Assembly: GCF_018320785.1 (NCBI RefSeq) | Contig: NW_024571690.1 | Location: 1 to 64,000, forward strand | Reading direction: 5' to 3' | Length of the DNA: 64,000 nt | Source of the DNA: Cheilinus undulatus | Taxonomy: Eukaryota > Chordata > Actinopteri > Labriformes > Labridae | Shown: positions 34,413-46,061 of the stretch, in pieces | Numbering within the stretch: the stretch's first letter is position 1 | Layout of the letters: the number at the start of each line of letters is the position of its first letter | Made by a program: the position numbers and the translations under genes | Notes under the pieces: generated by a model | Told to the model about the DNA's origin: nothing | Seen by the model: the letters and a program-made list of their open reading frames with translations, nothing else | The model's database searches: none

Positions 34413-34740
34413 TTACAAACCCCAGTTCCAAAAAAGTTGAGACATTGCGTAAAATTAAAAAATAAAAGCAGATTTACAATTTTCTTCAACCTCTAACCAA
34501 CTGAAAACAGCACGAAGAGAGGGCATTTGATTTTTAAAGTCATAGATTTTTTTCTTTTTGGTTGATATTCTGAACTTTCTGAATTTGATTCCTGCAACAG
34601 CTTACAAAAAATTGGGGCAGGGACTGAGAAAATAATGAAATGCTAAAAAAGAAAACACTTGGAACACTCACAGGTAAGAAGGTTAATCAGTAACAGGTGA
34701 GAGTATAAAAGAAGCCCTTCTCCTGAAAGGGTCAGAAAAA
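34413..34740. mobile_element. dispersed fish repeat (non-autonomous DNA element)
   Basis: Contains cagttccaaaaaagttgaga and, 240 bp on, acaggtgagagtataaaaga with gaagccctt. This combination recurs in fish genomes as a non-coding interspersed family. I recognise the pattern but not the superfamily with certainty. Confidence 0.5.
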
Positions 34741-34962
34741 TGTGTTAAAAATAGGCCAGCAGTTTATAAACAGTGGGCCTCCTTCACCAGAGTCTTCCTA
34801 GGATTTTCTTGCAGCAGGGGGCACTGAGGCTCTGGAGCTGCTGTTTGTAGTACACTGGATACCGTCAGTGGCCATGCTTGGCTCTGAATATCTGCATTCC
34901 TGTTCTGCTCTGAAACAGTCATCCGGCCCTGGGCCTGCCACAAGCTGTGATGCATGCACAAC

Positions 34963-36032
34963 TCCTCGTTAGTACAGTGCAGTGGTTCTTGACCTTGAGA
35001 TTCCCTAAAAACTAAGAATATTTTTTAAATTACACTGTTGCCACTTTACACCAATTTTAATCCATGTTCATCCATTTCCCAACCAATTTTAACACATTTT
35101 TGCCACTTAAAACCCATTTTTGTCCATTTTAAATCCTCTCCACCACTTTTTCTGCCTTTTTTTGCCGCTTCTAAACAAATTCTTGCCACATAAGCATAAT
35201 GTTGCCTCTGTTGACCCATTATTGCCACTTTTAACCACTTTTCACACCTGTTTTTTTCCCATTTTACCTATATTTCACTGATATGCCCATTTTTGCTAGT
35301 TTAATCAATTTCTGTTACAATCTGCATATTTTCTCTTTCTCAGATAAATGTTTTTTTGTTGCCAGTTTCTATCACTTTTTCATCCCATTTCACCAAAATT
35401 TCACATGATTTTGCCAATTTAAAGCAATTTCAGCCATTTTTAATTCCTTTTTACTACTATTAATGCCCATTTTGCCATTGATTTTTTTGGTTGCCATTTT
35501 TATGTAATTGTTGCCATTTCTAACCCATTTCTGTTATTTTTAAAATCCAAACTCACCACTTTTCCCACCTTTTTTCTTGCCATTATTAACCCATTTTAGC
35601 AATTTTTAACCCATTTTATTCTTTTTTTTTTTTTTTTCAACAAGATAGATTTACATTTTTAGGAAGGCTATTTACTACCCAAATGATTACAGAAAGATAT
35701 TTGTTTCTTTGATAAGAGTGGTTATTTTATCAGCTTAAATATAAAATATGGAGCTTAACTTTATAACGGACCAGGATTTTGCTGGCCCCCCGTTTGGCTG
35801 GGCCCCAGAAAGCTCTCCCCTTTATCCCGCCTCGTGGACATCCTTGTCTCCACATGGCTATTCTTGAATGTGCTTGGCTGTGTCCAGCCACCTTCAGGTC
35901 CAGTGGGGGTCCTCAGTCACTGGCACCTTTATTTTAGGGGTTGCGGGCTGAAAAGGTTGAGAACCACTGGTATAGTGGACAGTATTTCCGCCTGTCATGT
36001 GGTAGACCAGGGTTGGATTCCCTGACGGGGAG
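34963..36032 (+). pseudogene. tRNA-Asp(GTC)-like sequence split by a MITE
   Basis: The 5' part (34963-34979, tcctcgttagtacagtg) and 3' part (35970-36032) together make a 72-nt tRNA-Asp. The acceptor stem is complete (TCCTCGT with ACGGGGA, one T-G pair). The anticodon loop reads CTGTCAT (GTC anticodon), and the T stem keeps pairing (CAGGG with CCCTG). Decay is visible: the T-loop TTCGATT is TTGGATT, and one anticodon-stem pair is lost. A T5 run at 36034-36038 follows as a Pol III terminator. The insertion lies in the A-box/D-arm and duplicated gtatagtg. It could be a tRNA gene remnant or a tRNA-derived SINE head. Confidence 0.85.
34980..35969. mobile_element. hAT-type MITE inserted in the tRNA-Asp-like sequence
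   Basis: Starts cagtggttcttgacctt and ends aaggttgagaaccactg, near-perfect inverted ends. The 8-bp flanks are gtacagtg (34972-34979) and gtatagtg (35970-35977), 7 of 8 identical. The 990-bp interior is non-coding and mostly degenerate ccattttt/tgccactttt/aaccc repeats (about 35040-35640). The ends are like Charlie/hAT families. Confidence 0.85.
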
Positions 36033-37080
36033 ATTTTTACCGTCTGTCAGCATCTCATCCCGTACCCGTCGTCACAGGAGCTTCGAGCTGTCAGAGCTGA
36101 GCTGAGGAAGCTAAACTGTCCCCACTGCGCCTCAGGACAAAACAAGGAAAGCTGTCCAAGAACACTTCAACAATATCTCATGACTAAAACAGCACAAGGA
36201 ACACAGGCTCAAGCTCTTAGTCACTCTCTGCTGTATTCATCAGTAAGCCCTTCCAAGCTCTGTAGACAGTCGTCCAGACTTTGTGAGCACAGGCTGGCTT
36301 TTAGACTCATGGCAGTCTGAGAGCCACAGACTGCTTTGGGGGGACTTTGCCTCAAGTTTTGAAAGCTGTCCTGGCCATGAGCTGTGATTCCATGTGCATG
36401 GAGCTTTTGCAGTCTCTTGTCAGAGTCTGAGGTTAGAGTTTGTGGTTGGAGCATGCAGGAAAGCTGCTGCTGTTGGAGTCAGAGGCTGCTCATTGGTTGC
36501 AGGAACATCATGATCCTCCACAGCTGAATGGCCATGAACTCTTGTTGCTGGCACAGGTTGAAGGTAGTGATGAGGATAAATAATACACTCTTATATAAAA
36601 AGGTATTAATGAAAGGTGCTAAAGGGTATAGTGATATCACTCTTAATTACAACAAAACCCTAAACGCTGAGCCTCTGTGAAATCAGTCCGTAGAGAAGCC
36701 CCCCTCTTCAGTTCCCGTCTTTGCTCAGCAACAAGTGCAGCAGGCTGGCCCAACGTGAGCGTAATATGGGAGACAAAAAGAACTGCAAGCTTTGCAGTTG
36801 GCTCAACTTGGCTCAGAAGGTTGGCTCAAGCGAGCCAGAGGAAGACCCTTATAAGGCACAGGCAAAGCGGGGCAGACGACCACAAAGAGACAGGTAGCAA
36901 TCAAGAGTCCGATTTATGGCTCACGTACGACCACAAGGAGAGGGGTCGTCTACCGGTCAGAAGCATAATTCAGATTCAGGGCTCGAACAGAGAGAAGTTG
37001 TGGACAAGGAGGACCTCTGCTGACGAGATCATCACACTTGTTGAATCAGTGTTTCAGCTCACTAGATACAGTATTTGTTC
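36033..37080. other. unassigned spacer
   Basis: A T5 tract at 36034 closes the tRNA-like unit. The rest holds no recognisable gene; the 147-codon frame at 36677-37120 is low-complexity at its end and has no domain I recognise. Confidence 0.45.
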
Positions 37081-37402
37081 TGTAGGTCTAGGCTTGGTCT
37101 TCTGTCCTGGTGTGCTGTAGGTCTTGGCTTGGTCTTCTGTCCTGTAGGTCTAGGCTTGGTCTTGTGTGCTGTAGGTCTAGGCTTGGTCTTGTGTGCTGTA
37201 GGTCTTGGCTTGGTCTTGTGTCCTGTAGGTCTAGGCTTGGTCTTGTGTGCTGTAGGTCTAGGCTTGGTCTTGTGTGCTGTAGGTCTAGGCTTGGTCTTGT
37301 GTGCTGTAGGTCTAGGCTTGGTCTTGTGTGCTGTGGGTCTAGGCTTGGTCTTGTGTGGCGTAGGTCTAGGCTTGGTCTTGAAGTCCTGGTGTGCTGTAGG
37401 TT
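37081..37402. repeat. 27-bp minisatellite
   Basis: About 12 copies of a unit with core gtaggtctaggcttggtctt followed by gtgtgct. The frames give a 9-residue repeat (AVGLGLVLC); no gene. Confidence 0.97.
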
Positions 37403-38961
37403 TTACCCAGTCTTGGTCTGGCTCTCTGCTGTGACTGTGCTACTTCCTCCTGATATTCTGCTAACAGATGTCCTACAATCAGAAACCCATTTTTGCGTGT
37501 CTGTGTTTACGTTACACTGTAAATACAGTCAGACTCCACTCGTGTAAATGAACCACACAGAGAGGTCACTGTCAGTGAAGTTTATTACTGAAAAGGCAAT
37601 CACTACATCTGATGTAATGACACTGTGAGCAGCGTACTGAGCATGTGCAGAGAGAGGGGCACAGGCAGGCAGGACTGCACGGACAGTTTACTGCATCATC
37701 ATCACCACCCCTGTCCTCCTGGGCGTCCTTGTCCCCTGCATTGTGTGCATTTTACATTCAACATCATAAACATGATTTAGCGTGTAGTCACAGTAGAGCA
37801 TGCCTTCTTATAACATGTCTGATTTTAAGGGTGGACATGTTTGTAGTTTTTATTCTGAAGCGTCACTGTGTGGTCAGACAAAGGTGTGTCTTCACAGAGT
37901 GTATACACAGAGTTTACATCCACAGAGAGTGTAACATTCATGTGTGTCAGTAACACAGAGTTCATTCACTCGCTACAATCACTTTACATTTATGTTCACC
38001 GCCGTCTTCATCCATGGGTGTCTTCAGCCAGCCAGAAGTCCTCAACATGTAGTTCCACTGATGGCCACTAGGAGTTATCATTAAAAACTCTCCTGCCTCA
38101 AACATGTCATCACAGTGACATCAAACATTTGTTCTCCCTCCTTTATGGCTTTTCCTCACCACATCTGTTTTTTTTAACCTCTTGAATATGGTCGTTCTCT
38201 CAGGGCGAACGCTGACAGACAAACACTAGGACCGGTGCCCTGAGCCAGTCCATGTTTTCAGTGAGGTCACAGGACAAAGGTATCACAGGGATCATGCACA
38301 GACATGAGGTGTTTAACAACACTGACATTACAGTTTGATGAGGAAGCATGATGATGACAGACACCACACAGAGTTTAAAACATTCCATTCTTCCACTCCG
38401 TTCTTCTCTTCTCACATTTCTTCTTCTGTCTTTACTGGGTGGTGGGGTTCGGGCTACGCCAAGGTCAGACGACATAAATGAACCACAACTATATCCTGAT
38501 CATTCAGTCTAGGGATTCAGGACCCGTGGGTCCTGATAAGCAGTGGTTTTATTGGTGCTGTGTGCCATGGTGAATACACTGTGATGCACTAGCCCCGCCT
38601 CTCTTCCATCCAGCATCGTGACATCAGACTGCAGAGTCTGACATCGGCAGAACCTTAAGTACATGGATCTGGTTTTGGGGTTTCACTCCCTGAACTGAAG
38701 GATCTAATCCTCCATCATTTCTTTGGCAATCATTAAATCTTAACATTAAACAGCTGTCATTAATGGTTTCTTTATGCATCGTCTGCCTTCATGCAGCTCC
38801 CATGATGCATTTCTACCTGTGTACCAGCTTAACTCCACCCAGTCCTGGTACCAGGGAATTTGTCTTCACTCTTGTCACTGCAGAAAACACTAAATTAGTC
38901 CCTCCTTGTCATGGGCAGGGTCACCAGACGGTTGATCAAACTGATGTGATGGCTGAAAGTA
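37403..38961 (-). other. spacer, possible distal 3' UTR of kcnk10
   Basis: Non-repetitive, no coding frame recognised. A minus-strand AATAAA (tttatt at 37581-37586) could end a long kcnk10 3' UTR, but that UTR would have to cross the 27-bp array; this is speculative. Confidence 0.25.
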
Positions 38962-41900
38962 AAGGACTAGTGGACCTGAAGGACTAGGGGGTGATGGTGG
39001 ACCTGAAGGACAAGGGGGTGATGGTGGACCTGAAGGACAAGGGGGTGATAGAGGATCTGAAGGACTAGGGGATGATAGTGGACCTGAAGGACAAGGGGGT
39101 GATAGAGGATCTGAAGGACTAGGGGGTGATGGTGGACCTGAAGGACAAGGGGGTGATAGAGGATCTGAAGGACTAGGGGGTGATGGTGGACCTGAAGGAC
39201 AAGGGGGTGATAGAGGATCTGAAGGATTAGGGGGTGATGGTTGACCTGGAGGACTAGTGGGTGATAGCGGACCTAAAAGACTAGAGGGGATGGTGGACCT
39301 GAAGGACTAGTGGGTGATAGTGGACCTGAAAAACAAGGGTGTGATGGTGGACCTGAAGGACTAGGGGGTGATGGTGGACCTGGAGGACTAGGGGAAGATA
39401 ATGGACCTGGAGGACTAGGGGGTCATGGTGGACCTGAAGAACTAGTAGGTGATAGTGGACCTGAAGGACAAGGGGGTAATAGTGGACCTGGAGGACAAGA
39501 GGGTGTTAGTGGACCTAAAAGACTAGGGGGTGATGGTGGACCTGAAGGACTAGTGGGTGATAGTGGACCTTAAGAATAAGGGGATGACAGATGACCTGGA
39601 GGACTAGGGGGTGATGGTGGACCTGAAGGACAAGGGCGTAATAGTGGACCTGGAGGACAAGAGGGTAATAGTGGACCTGGAGGACAAGGGGGTAATAGTG
39701 GACCTGGAGGACAAGAGGGTGATGGTGGACCTGGAGGATAAGAGTGTGATGGTGGACCTGGAGGACTAGTGGATGATAGTGGACCTCAAGGACAAGGGGG
39801 TAATAGTGGACCTGGAGGACTAGGGGGTGATGGTGGACCTAGAGGTGATAGTGGACCTAGACTCCGAGGAGATGATGGTGGGACTTGGTGGACAATGGGG
39901 TGATAATGGATCTAGAGGACCGGGGGGTTAAGTGGACATAAAGGATTGGGGGTGATGGAGGACCTGAGGAGTAGGGGGTGATAGATGACCTGAAGATCTA
40001 GGTGATAATTGTTGACCTGAAGGACAACAGGGTGATGGTGGACCAAGAGGAATAGGACGTGAAAGATGACCTGGATGACAAAAGGGTCATGGTGGACCTG
40101 GAGGTCTAGGGGGGTAAAGTAGACCTAGAGGACAATGGGGTGACAGTGGACCTTGAAGACTAGGGGTAAATGGTGGACATGGAGGACAACAGGTTGATGG
40201 TGGACCTTTAGGACATCAGGGTGATAGTTGACCTGGAGGACTAGGGGGTTAATTGGACCTGAATGACAAGGTGCTGATAGTGGACCTGAATGACTCAGGG
40301 TTGATGGTGGACCTGGATGATATTAGAATCATGATCGACCTGAAGGACTAAGGGGTGAAAGTAGACCTAGAGGACAATGGGGTGATGGTGGACCTTGAAG
40401 ACTAGGGGTAAATGGTGGACCTGGAGGACAACAGGTTGATGGTGAACCTGTAAGACTCAGGTTGATGGTGGACCTGAAGGACAACTTGGTTGTAGGTGAC
40501 CTAGAGGACTAGGGTGTGACAGTGGACCTGAAGGACAATGGGGTTTCAGTGGACTTGGAGGATGAGAGTGTAACGGTGCACCTGGAAGACTGCAGGGTGA
40601 AACTGGTCCCAAAAGACAAGGGGATGTTAGTGGACTTGAAAGGACGAGGGGATGAGAGTAGACCTGGAAGACAATGGGGGGAAAGTGGACTTGCAGTACT
40701 AGGTGGTGATAGTGGAAACAGAAGACTCGGTAATGAAAGTGGACCTGACAACAAGAAGATGATAGTGGGCCTGGAGGACTAGGCAGTGATAGTGTACCTA
40801 AGAATGTGGGGGTTATAGTAGACCCATGGACATCATAATGATAATGGAAATGGAGGCAAAGGGGGCGATCACCCCAAAGGACAAGGGGGTGATAGTAGAA
40901 CTGGACGACAAAGGGGTTTTAGTTGACCTGCAAGACAATGGGGTGAAATTGGTCCTGGAGGACTAGGGTGGGAAAGTGGACTTGGAGGAAAAAAAGGGCC
41001 ATATTGGACCCAAAAGGACAAGGGGTTGATAGTGGGCCTAGGTGATAATGGAAACCATGACAAATGAGACAATGACAAAAAAGGGGAAGGGGGTGACAGT
41101 GGACCTGGAGAAGTAAGGGGTGATAATGGACCTGGAGGACAATAGGGTTATAGTGGACCTGGAGGAGTAGGGGTGGTAATAGACCTGGGGGACAACAGGG
41201 TAATTGTGGACCTGGAGGAGTAGGGGGTGATAATAGACCTGGAGGAAAACAGGGTGATGGAGGACCTGGAGGAGTAGGGGGTGATAATGGACCTGGAGGA
41301 CAACAGGGGGACAGTGGACCTGGAGGAGTAGGGGGTGATAATAGACCTGGAGGACAATAGGGTTATAGTGGACCTGGAGGAGTAGGGGGTGATAATAGAC
41401 TTGGAGGACAATAGGGTGATGGTAGAACCTGGAAGAGTAGGGGGTGATAATAGACCTGGAGGAAAACAGGGTGATGGTGGACCTGGAGGAGTAGGGGGTG
41501 ATAATGGACCTGGGGGACAACAGGGTTATAGTGGACCTGGAGAAGTAGGGGACGATAATAGACCTGGAGGACAACAGGGTGATGGTGGACCTGGAGGAGT
41601 AGGGGGTGATAATAGACCTGGGGGACAACAGGGTTATAGTGGACCTGGAGGAGAGGGGGTGATAATAGACCTGGGGGACAACAGGGTTATAGCGGACCTA
41701 GAGGAGTAGGGGGTGGTAATAGACCTGGGGGACAACAGGGTAATTGTGGACCTGGAGGAGTAGGGGGTGATAATAGACCTGGAGGAAAACAGGGTGATGG
41801 TGGACCTGGAGGAGTAGGGGGTGATAATGGACCTGGGGGACAACAGGGGGACAGTGGACCTGGAGAAGTAGGGGACGATAATAGACCTGGAGGACAACAG

Positions 41901-43620
41901 GGTGATGGTGGACCTGGAGGAGTAGGGGGTGATAATAGACCTGGAGGAAAACAGGGTGATGGAGGACCTGGAGGAGTAGGGGGTGATAATGGACTTGGAG
42001 GACAACAGGGGGACAGTGGACCTGGAGGAGTAGGGGGTGATAATAGACCTGGAGTACAACGGGTGAAATTGGTCCTGGAGGACGGGGGGATATGGTGGGC
42101 CAGGAGGATTAGAGGGTAATGGTGGACCTTGAGGACTAGGAGGAAGTGGCAGGAAGACAATGGTGTGATAGTGGACCTAACGGACTCGGAGGATATGGTG
42201 GACCTGGTATTCATGGTGTGATAGTGGACCTTGAGGACTAGGGGTAAATGGTGAATCTGAGGACTTGGAGATGATAGTGGTGCCGAAAAAACTGGAGGGG
42301 AATGTTGGACCTGGAGAACAACAGGGGGAAATTGGTCCAGGAGGACTAGTGGATGATAGTGGACCTGGAAGATAAAGAGGTGATATTGGACCCAAAAGGA
42401 CAAGAGGGTAATAGTGGAACTGGAGGAAAATGGTGTGATTGTGGACCTGGAGGACTAGGGGGATATGGTGGGCCTAATGACTAGGGGGCTATAGTGAACC
42501 TAAGTACCAGGTCCCCTTGTCCTCCTGGTCCACTATTACCCCCTAGTCCTTCAGGTCCATTATTACTTCGTTGTCTTACAATTTCACTTTCACCCCTTTG
42601 TCATCCTATGTCCAACATCCCCCTCTAGCCCTTTTGGGTCCACCATCATCCCCTAGTCCTTCAGGTCCACTACCTTGTTCTTTTGGGTCATTATCCCATA
42701 AGTCTCCAGTTCCATTATCAACTTTATGTCCACAAGACCACTAAAACCATGACATGGACCTTAAGGACAACGGGTGATAGCAGACCTGGAGGACGAAGGA
42801 CAAACGGATGGTCTGGAGCACTAGGTTGTGATAGTGGACCAGGAGGACTAGGGGGAAATGGTTGACCTGCAGGACAGCGGGGTGAAATTGGTCCTGGATG
42901 ACTAGGGGGTAAAAGTGGACCCAAAAGGACTACAGGGGGATGTTCGTCCCAAAAGGACTAGGGGGTGATAACTGACATCAAGGACAATGAAAGTGATAGT
43001 GGACTTGGAGGACAACGGGTTGAATGTGGACCTGGAGGACTAGGGGTTGATGGTGGAAATGGAGGAGTAGAGGGTGGAAGAGACCCTGGAAGATTAGGGG
43101 CTGATTTGGGCCCTTTAGGGGATGATAGTGAACCTGCAGGACAAGGTGCTGATAGTGGACCTGAATGACTAGGCAAAGAAAGTGGACCTGAGGACATAAA
43201 GGTGATTGTGGGCCTGGAGGTCAACAGGGTTACAGTGTACCTTGGGGACAACAGGGTGATAGTGGACCTGGAGAAACAGGGGGTATTGGTTGACCTGGAG
43301 ACAAAGGGTTTGTTAGAGGACTTGGTGGACCAGAAGAGATAGTAGACTTGGAGGACTAGGGAGTAATGGTGGACCCAAAGAACTCAGTGGTGATAGTGCA
43401 CCTGGAGGACTAGGTGGTGATAGTGGACCTGGAAACAAAGGGGGTGATAGAGGACCTGGAGGTCTAGGGGGAGATAGTAGACCTGGAGGACTAGGGGGTA
43501 ATGGTGGACCAAGAGGACTAGGTGGTGATAGTGGACCTGGAGGACTGGGGGGTAATGGTGGACCGAGAGGACTAGGTGGTGATTGTGGACCTGGAGGACT
43601 AGGGGGAGATAGTACACCTG
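38962..43620. repeat. degenerate ~27-bp G-rich minisatellite
   Basis: Roughly 170 copies of a unit with core gtggacctgaaggacta followed by ggggg and tgat. Copies at both ends are irregular. Between about 41090 and 42060 the array is organised in 54-bp dimers, with one block repeated exactly 540 bp away (41161 and 41701). Plus-strand frames read as Gly-X-Y (GDGGPGGLG), collagen-like by accident of the 27-bp unit, with many stops. A segment at 42500-42725 is in the opposite orientation. Confidence 0.95.
42500..42725. repeat. inverted segment inside the 27-bp array
   Basis: Here the unit appears as its reverse complement (ggtccactattaccccctag, tccttcaggtcca), while both flanks carry the normal orientation. 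Confidence 0.88.
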
Positions 43621-44384
43621 TGGGACTTTTCCATTACATGGCGCGGCGCAGCTTGACTCAGCACGGCTGCCCAGTGCAGCAGGGGGTTGGCTTTTCCACC
43701 ACAACTAAGCTACCCCGTTTGAGGGCGTGTCTAGAGCTGATGGCGCAGTGTTCAGGGCCTCCCAGATCTCGCTACACTTATTGGTCTGAATGGCTTTACA
43801 TGGTTTTAAAGCAAAAAACTTAAACTATGACAGCGCTGCAAGCTGCTCTTTTTACATTCCCTCTCCCAGTCTGTCTTTTCCTCTCTCTCTGTCCAAGATC
43901 AGTAAACAAACAATAGTTCCAGTGATCATCAAAGGAGACAATTTTCCTGTTTAAGTTAAAGAACAGTCTCCTTATTACTGATCTGTTGGCCTCTAAAGAG
44001 CAGAAAATGAACACAATCATATTTTTGGATTGGGCAGTGAGAACGGCATGTTTTACTAGCGCCAGTTAATGAATTAAAGACGGACTCTGTCATGGGCGAA
44101 ATGTTAAGAACATCTCCTGTATTTTATTTTTTAAAAGTCTAGAATTTGTTTGTATGTAAGAGGGGAAAAGGCTCAAACTTTTGTTATTAGTAGGTGCAGA
44201 AAAAGGTGTATTCCTGGATCTGCGCCTGGTCCTTCCTGATCCCACTCGTCAGAGTGAGAAGCCGTGCGCGTATTGGACCGTAGTACGCACAAAAATCTCA
44301 AGTATTGGTCTTGTGTCATAAATATTTAAGTCATACGCTGAATGCTGTAACAGAGTTATGAACAGCTGGAGCAGAGGCAGGGAT
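43621..44384. mobile_element. unclassified insertion splitting the 27-bp array
   Basis: About 760 bp of unique sequence starting tgggacttttccattacatg. The array resumes after it. The ggcttttcca-type wording resembles some fish MITEs, but I cannot define inverted ends or a target duplication. Confidence 0.4.
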
Positions 44385-44453
44385 GGACCAGGGGGACAAG
44401 GTGGTGATAGTTGACCTGGAGGACTAGGGGGTAATGATGGGCCTGGAGGACAT
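44385..44453. repeat. continuation of the 27-bp array
   Basis: Two to three further units (gttgacctggaggactaggg, ggtaatgatgggcctgg) after the insertion. Confidence 0.85.
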
Positions 44454-44672
44454 TCCCAATTAGAGGTTCCGGTACCACATGGTTAAAAACAAAAAAACAC
44501 AACCATGGGAGTCTGAATGTTCCGGACTGCCAGAGACCACATCACTTCTCTTTTTGACTTCGTTACAGCTCAGGTCCAGTTTGCTTAGCTGGTCTACATT
44601 CAGATCACTGACGGTCCAAGGTAATCTGTACTTGATCAGTTCTGAGATCCAAATAAATAAACAAATAAATAA

Positions 44673-44889
44673 GTCTGGTTCTGCTCCAGCTTTCATCATC
44701 AGTCTGGTTCTGCTCCAGCTTTCATCATCAGTCTGGTCCTGCTCCAGGTTTCATCATCAGTCTGGTCCTGCTCCAGGTTTCATCATCAGTCTGGTCCTGC
44801 TCCAGGTTTCATCATCAGTCTGGTCCTGCTCCAGGTTTCATCATCAGTCTGGTCCTGCTCCAGGTTTCATCATCAGTCTGGTCCTGCTC
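44673..44889. repeat. 29-bp minisatellite
   Basis: About 7.5 copies of a unit with core gtctggtcctgctccaggtt and tcatcatca. Likely in the kcnk10 3' UTR or just beyond it. Confidence 0.96.
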
Positions 44890-45150
44890 TGGGTTCTTCC
44901 AGGACTTTATCAATAACAGAATATAGAGCCCAGCCTAGACCTGCCTTCTCTTTACTATTTCTGCAGATTTTTATGGTTATGAGCTGAAATTCTAAAATAA
45001 AGCCTGGCTGATGATAAAACAGATCAAATTCAACACTGAATGATGAGGGATCAGAAAAACTAAGAAGTCCAAAACCTCGCCCTCCTTCTTTAAACTGGTT
45101 TAGAGAAGAAAAACATTGCAAGCTGATAAAGCACAGTGAACATGTGAAGA

Positions 45151-45350
45151 ACAGCTTCTGTCCCTGTGAATCAGAGACAGGAGGACAGATTCTGTCCCTG
45201 TGAATCAGAGACAGGAGGACAGATTCTGTCCCTGTGAATCAGAGACAGGAGGACAGATTCTGTCCCTGTGAATCAGAGACAGGAGGACAGCTTCTGTCCC
45301 TGTGAATCAGAGACAGGAGGACAGCTTCTGTCCCTGTGAATCAGAGACAT
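45151..45350. repeat. 34-bp minisatellite next to the kcnk10 stop codon
   Basis: About six copies of a unit with core tctgtccctgtgaatcagag and acaggaggaca. It starts 37 bp downstream of the kcnk10 stop (minus strand), so it should lie in the 3' UTR. Confidence 0.96.
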
Positions 45351-45386
45351 AAGGCACTGATGGCTGAGTCCCAAAGCCCTCCTGGT

Positions 45387-46061
45387 CTACGGGTCCATGT
45401 CCATGTGCAGCTCTGGTGTTTGAAGCTTCTTCTCAGACTCAGACTCTTTGGTCACGATGTTAAACCCGTTCTGAGCTTTACAAACCTCCACAAACAGTGG
45501 GAAATCAGACAAACTGGTGTTGCATTCTTTGTCCTCCATCTCCTCCTCTCCCTCGTCCTTCCTCCGTCCTTCCTCAGCCGATGGTGTTCTGCATTCAAAG
45601 GTGGGTGTGCCGCAGCTGTAGGCTTCGCTGTGAGGTCGGCGGGACTCTTCTGGGATGTTCTTCTTCAGCTCTCGGTTTCGACTGCGTTTAGTGAGTTTGC
45701 TGACGGAGCCTAGGCGGTTGAAGATGTTGTCCTCAGACATGGTCTGGTGGTCGGAGCGGCGGTCACAGTGCTCAGCCCCTCGCAGGCGGAGGTTGTTGAG
45801 CTTGATGTCGATGCTCTCCTGGGAGGAGGTCTTGTAGCTGTTGGTATCCAGGCTGTTGAAGATGGCCCGCCGTTCTGGGGACAACATATCCAGTGACACG
45901 GCACGCTGGTCCAGTCCCAGTTGCCGCCGCTCCATGCTACGGATGGTGGCAGCACGCTGAAGCTTGTCGTGGACCTCCACACTCATTCGCCGCCGCGTCT
46001 CCCGGAACTCTGCTCGAACGTTGGCTTTCCATTCCGCTGCGTGAGCCTTAATCTCTCCAAC
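45387..46061 (-). CDS. kcnk10: kcnk10 last exon: C-terminal tail
   Basis: Acceptor gtctaag. 224 codons from [11 protein letters not shown] to MDMDP and TAG. It carries the basic [10 protein letters not shown], a candidate PKA site by analogy with TREK channels, [11 protein letters not shown] and [10 protein letters not shown]. The distal part (Glu-rich [14 protein letters not shown]) is weakly conserved. Confidence 0.95.
   Translation of the reverse strand, partial: VGEIKAHAAEWKANVRAEFRETRRRMSVEVHDKLQRAATIRSMERRQLGLDQRAVSLDMLSPERRAIFNSLDTNSYKTSSQESIDIKLNNLRLRGAEHCDRRSDHQTMSEDNIFNRLGSVSKLTKRSRNRELKKNIPEESRRPHSEAYSCGTPTFECRTPSAEEGRRKDEGEEEMEDKECNTSLSDFPLFVEVCKAQNGFNIVTKESESEKKLQTPELHMDMDP

Noticed and set aside
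39310-43168. Collagen-like Gly-X-Y peptides (GPEGLGGDG)
   Set aside because: A 27-bp unit with Gly codons every third position gives this automatically; frames are short, stop often, and both strands are open.
38962-43620. G-quadruplex cluster from GGGGG runs in each unit
   Set aside because: Runs are about 27 nt apart with only one long run per unit; loops would be too long for a confident call.
45336-45837. Plus-strand frames opposite the kcnk10 last exon
   Set aside because: Antisense shadows of a conserved coding exon.
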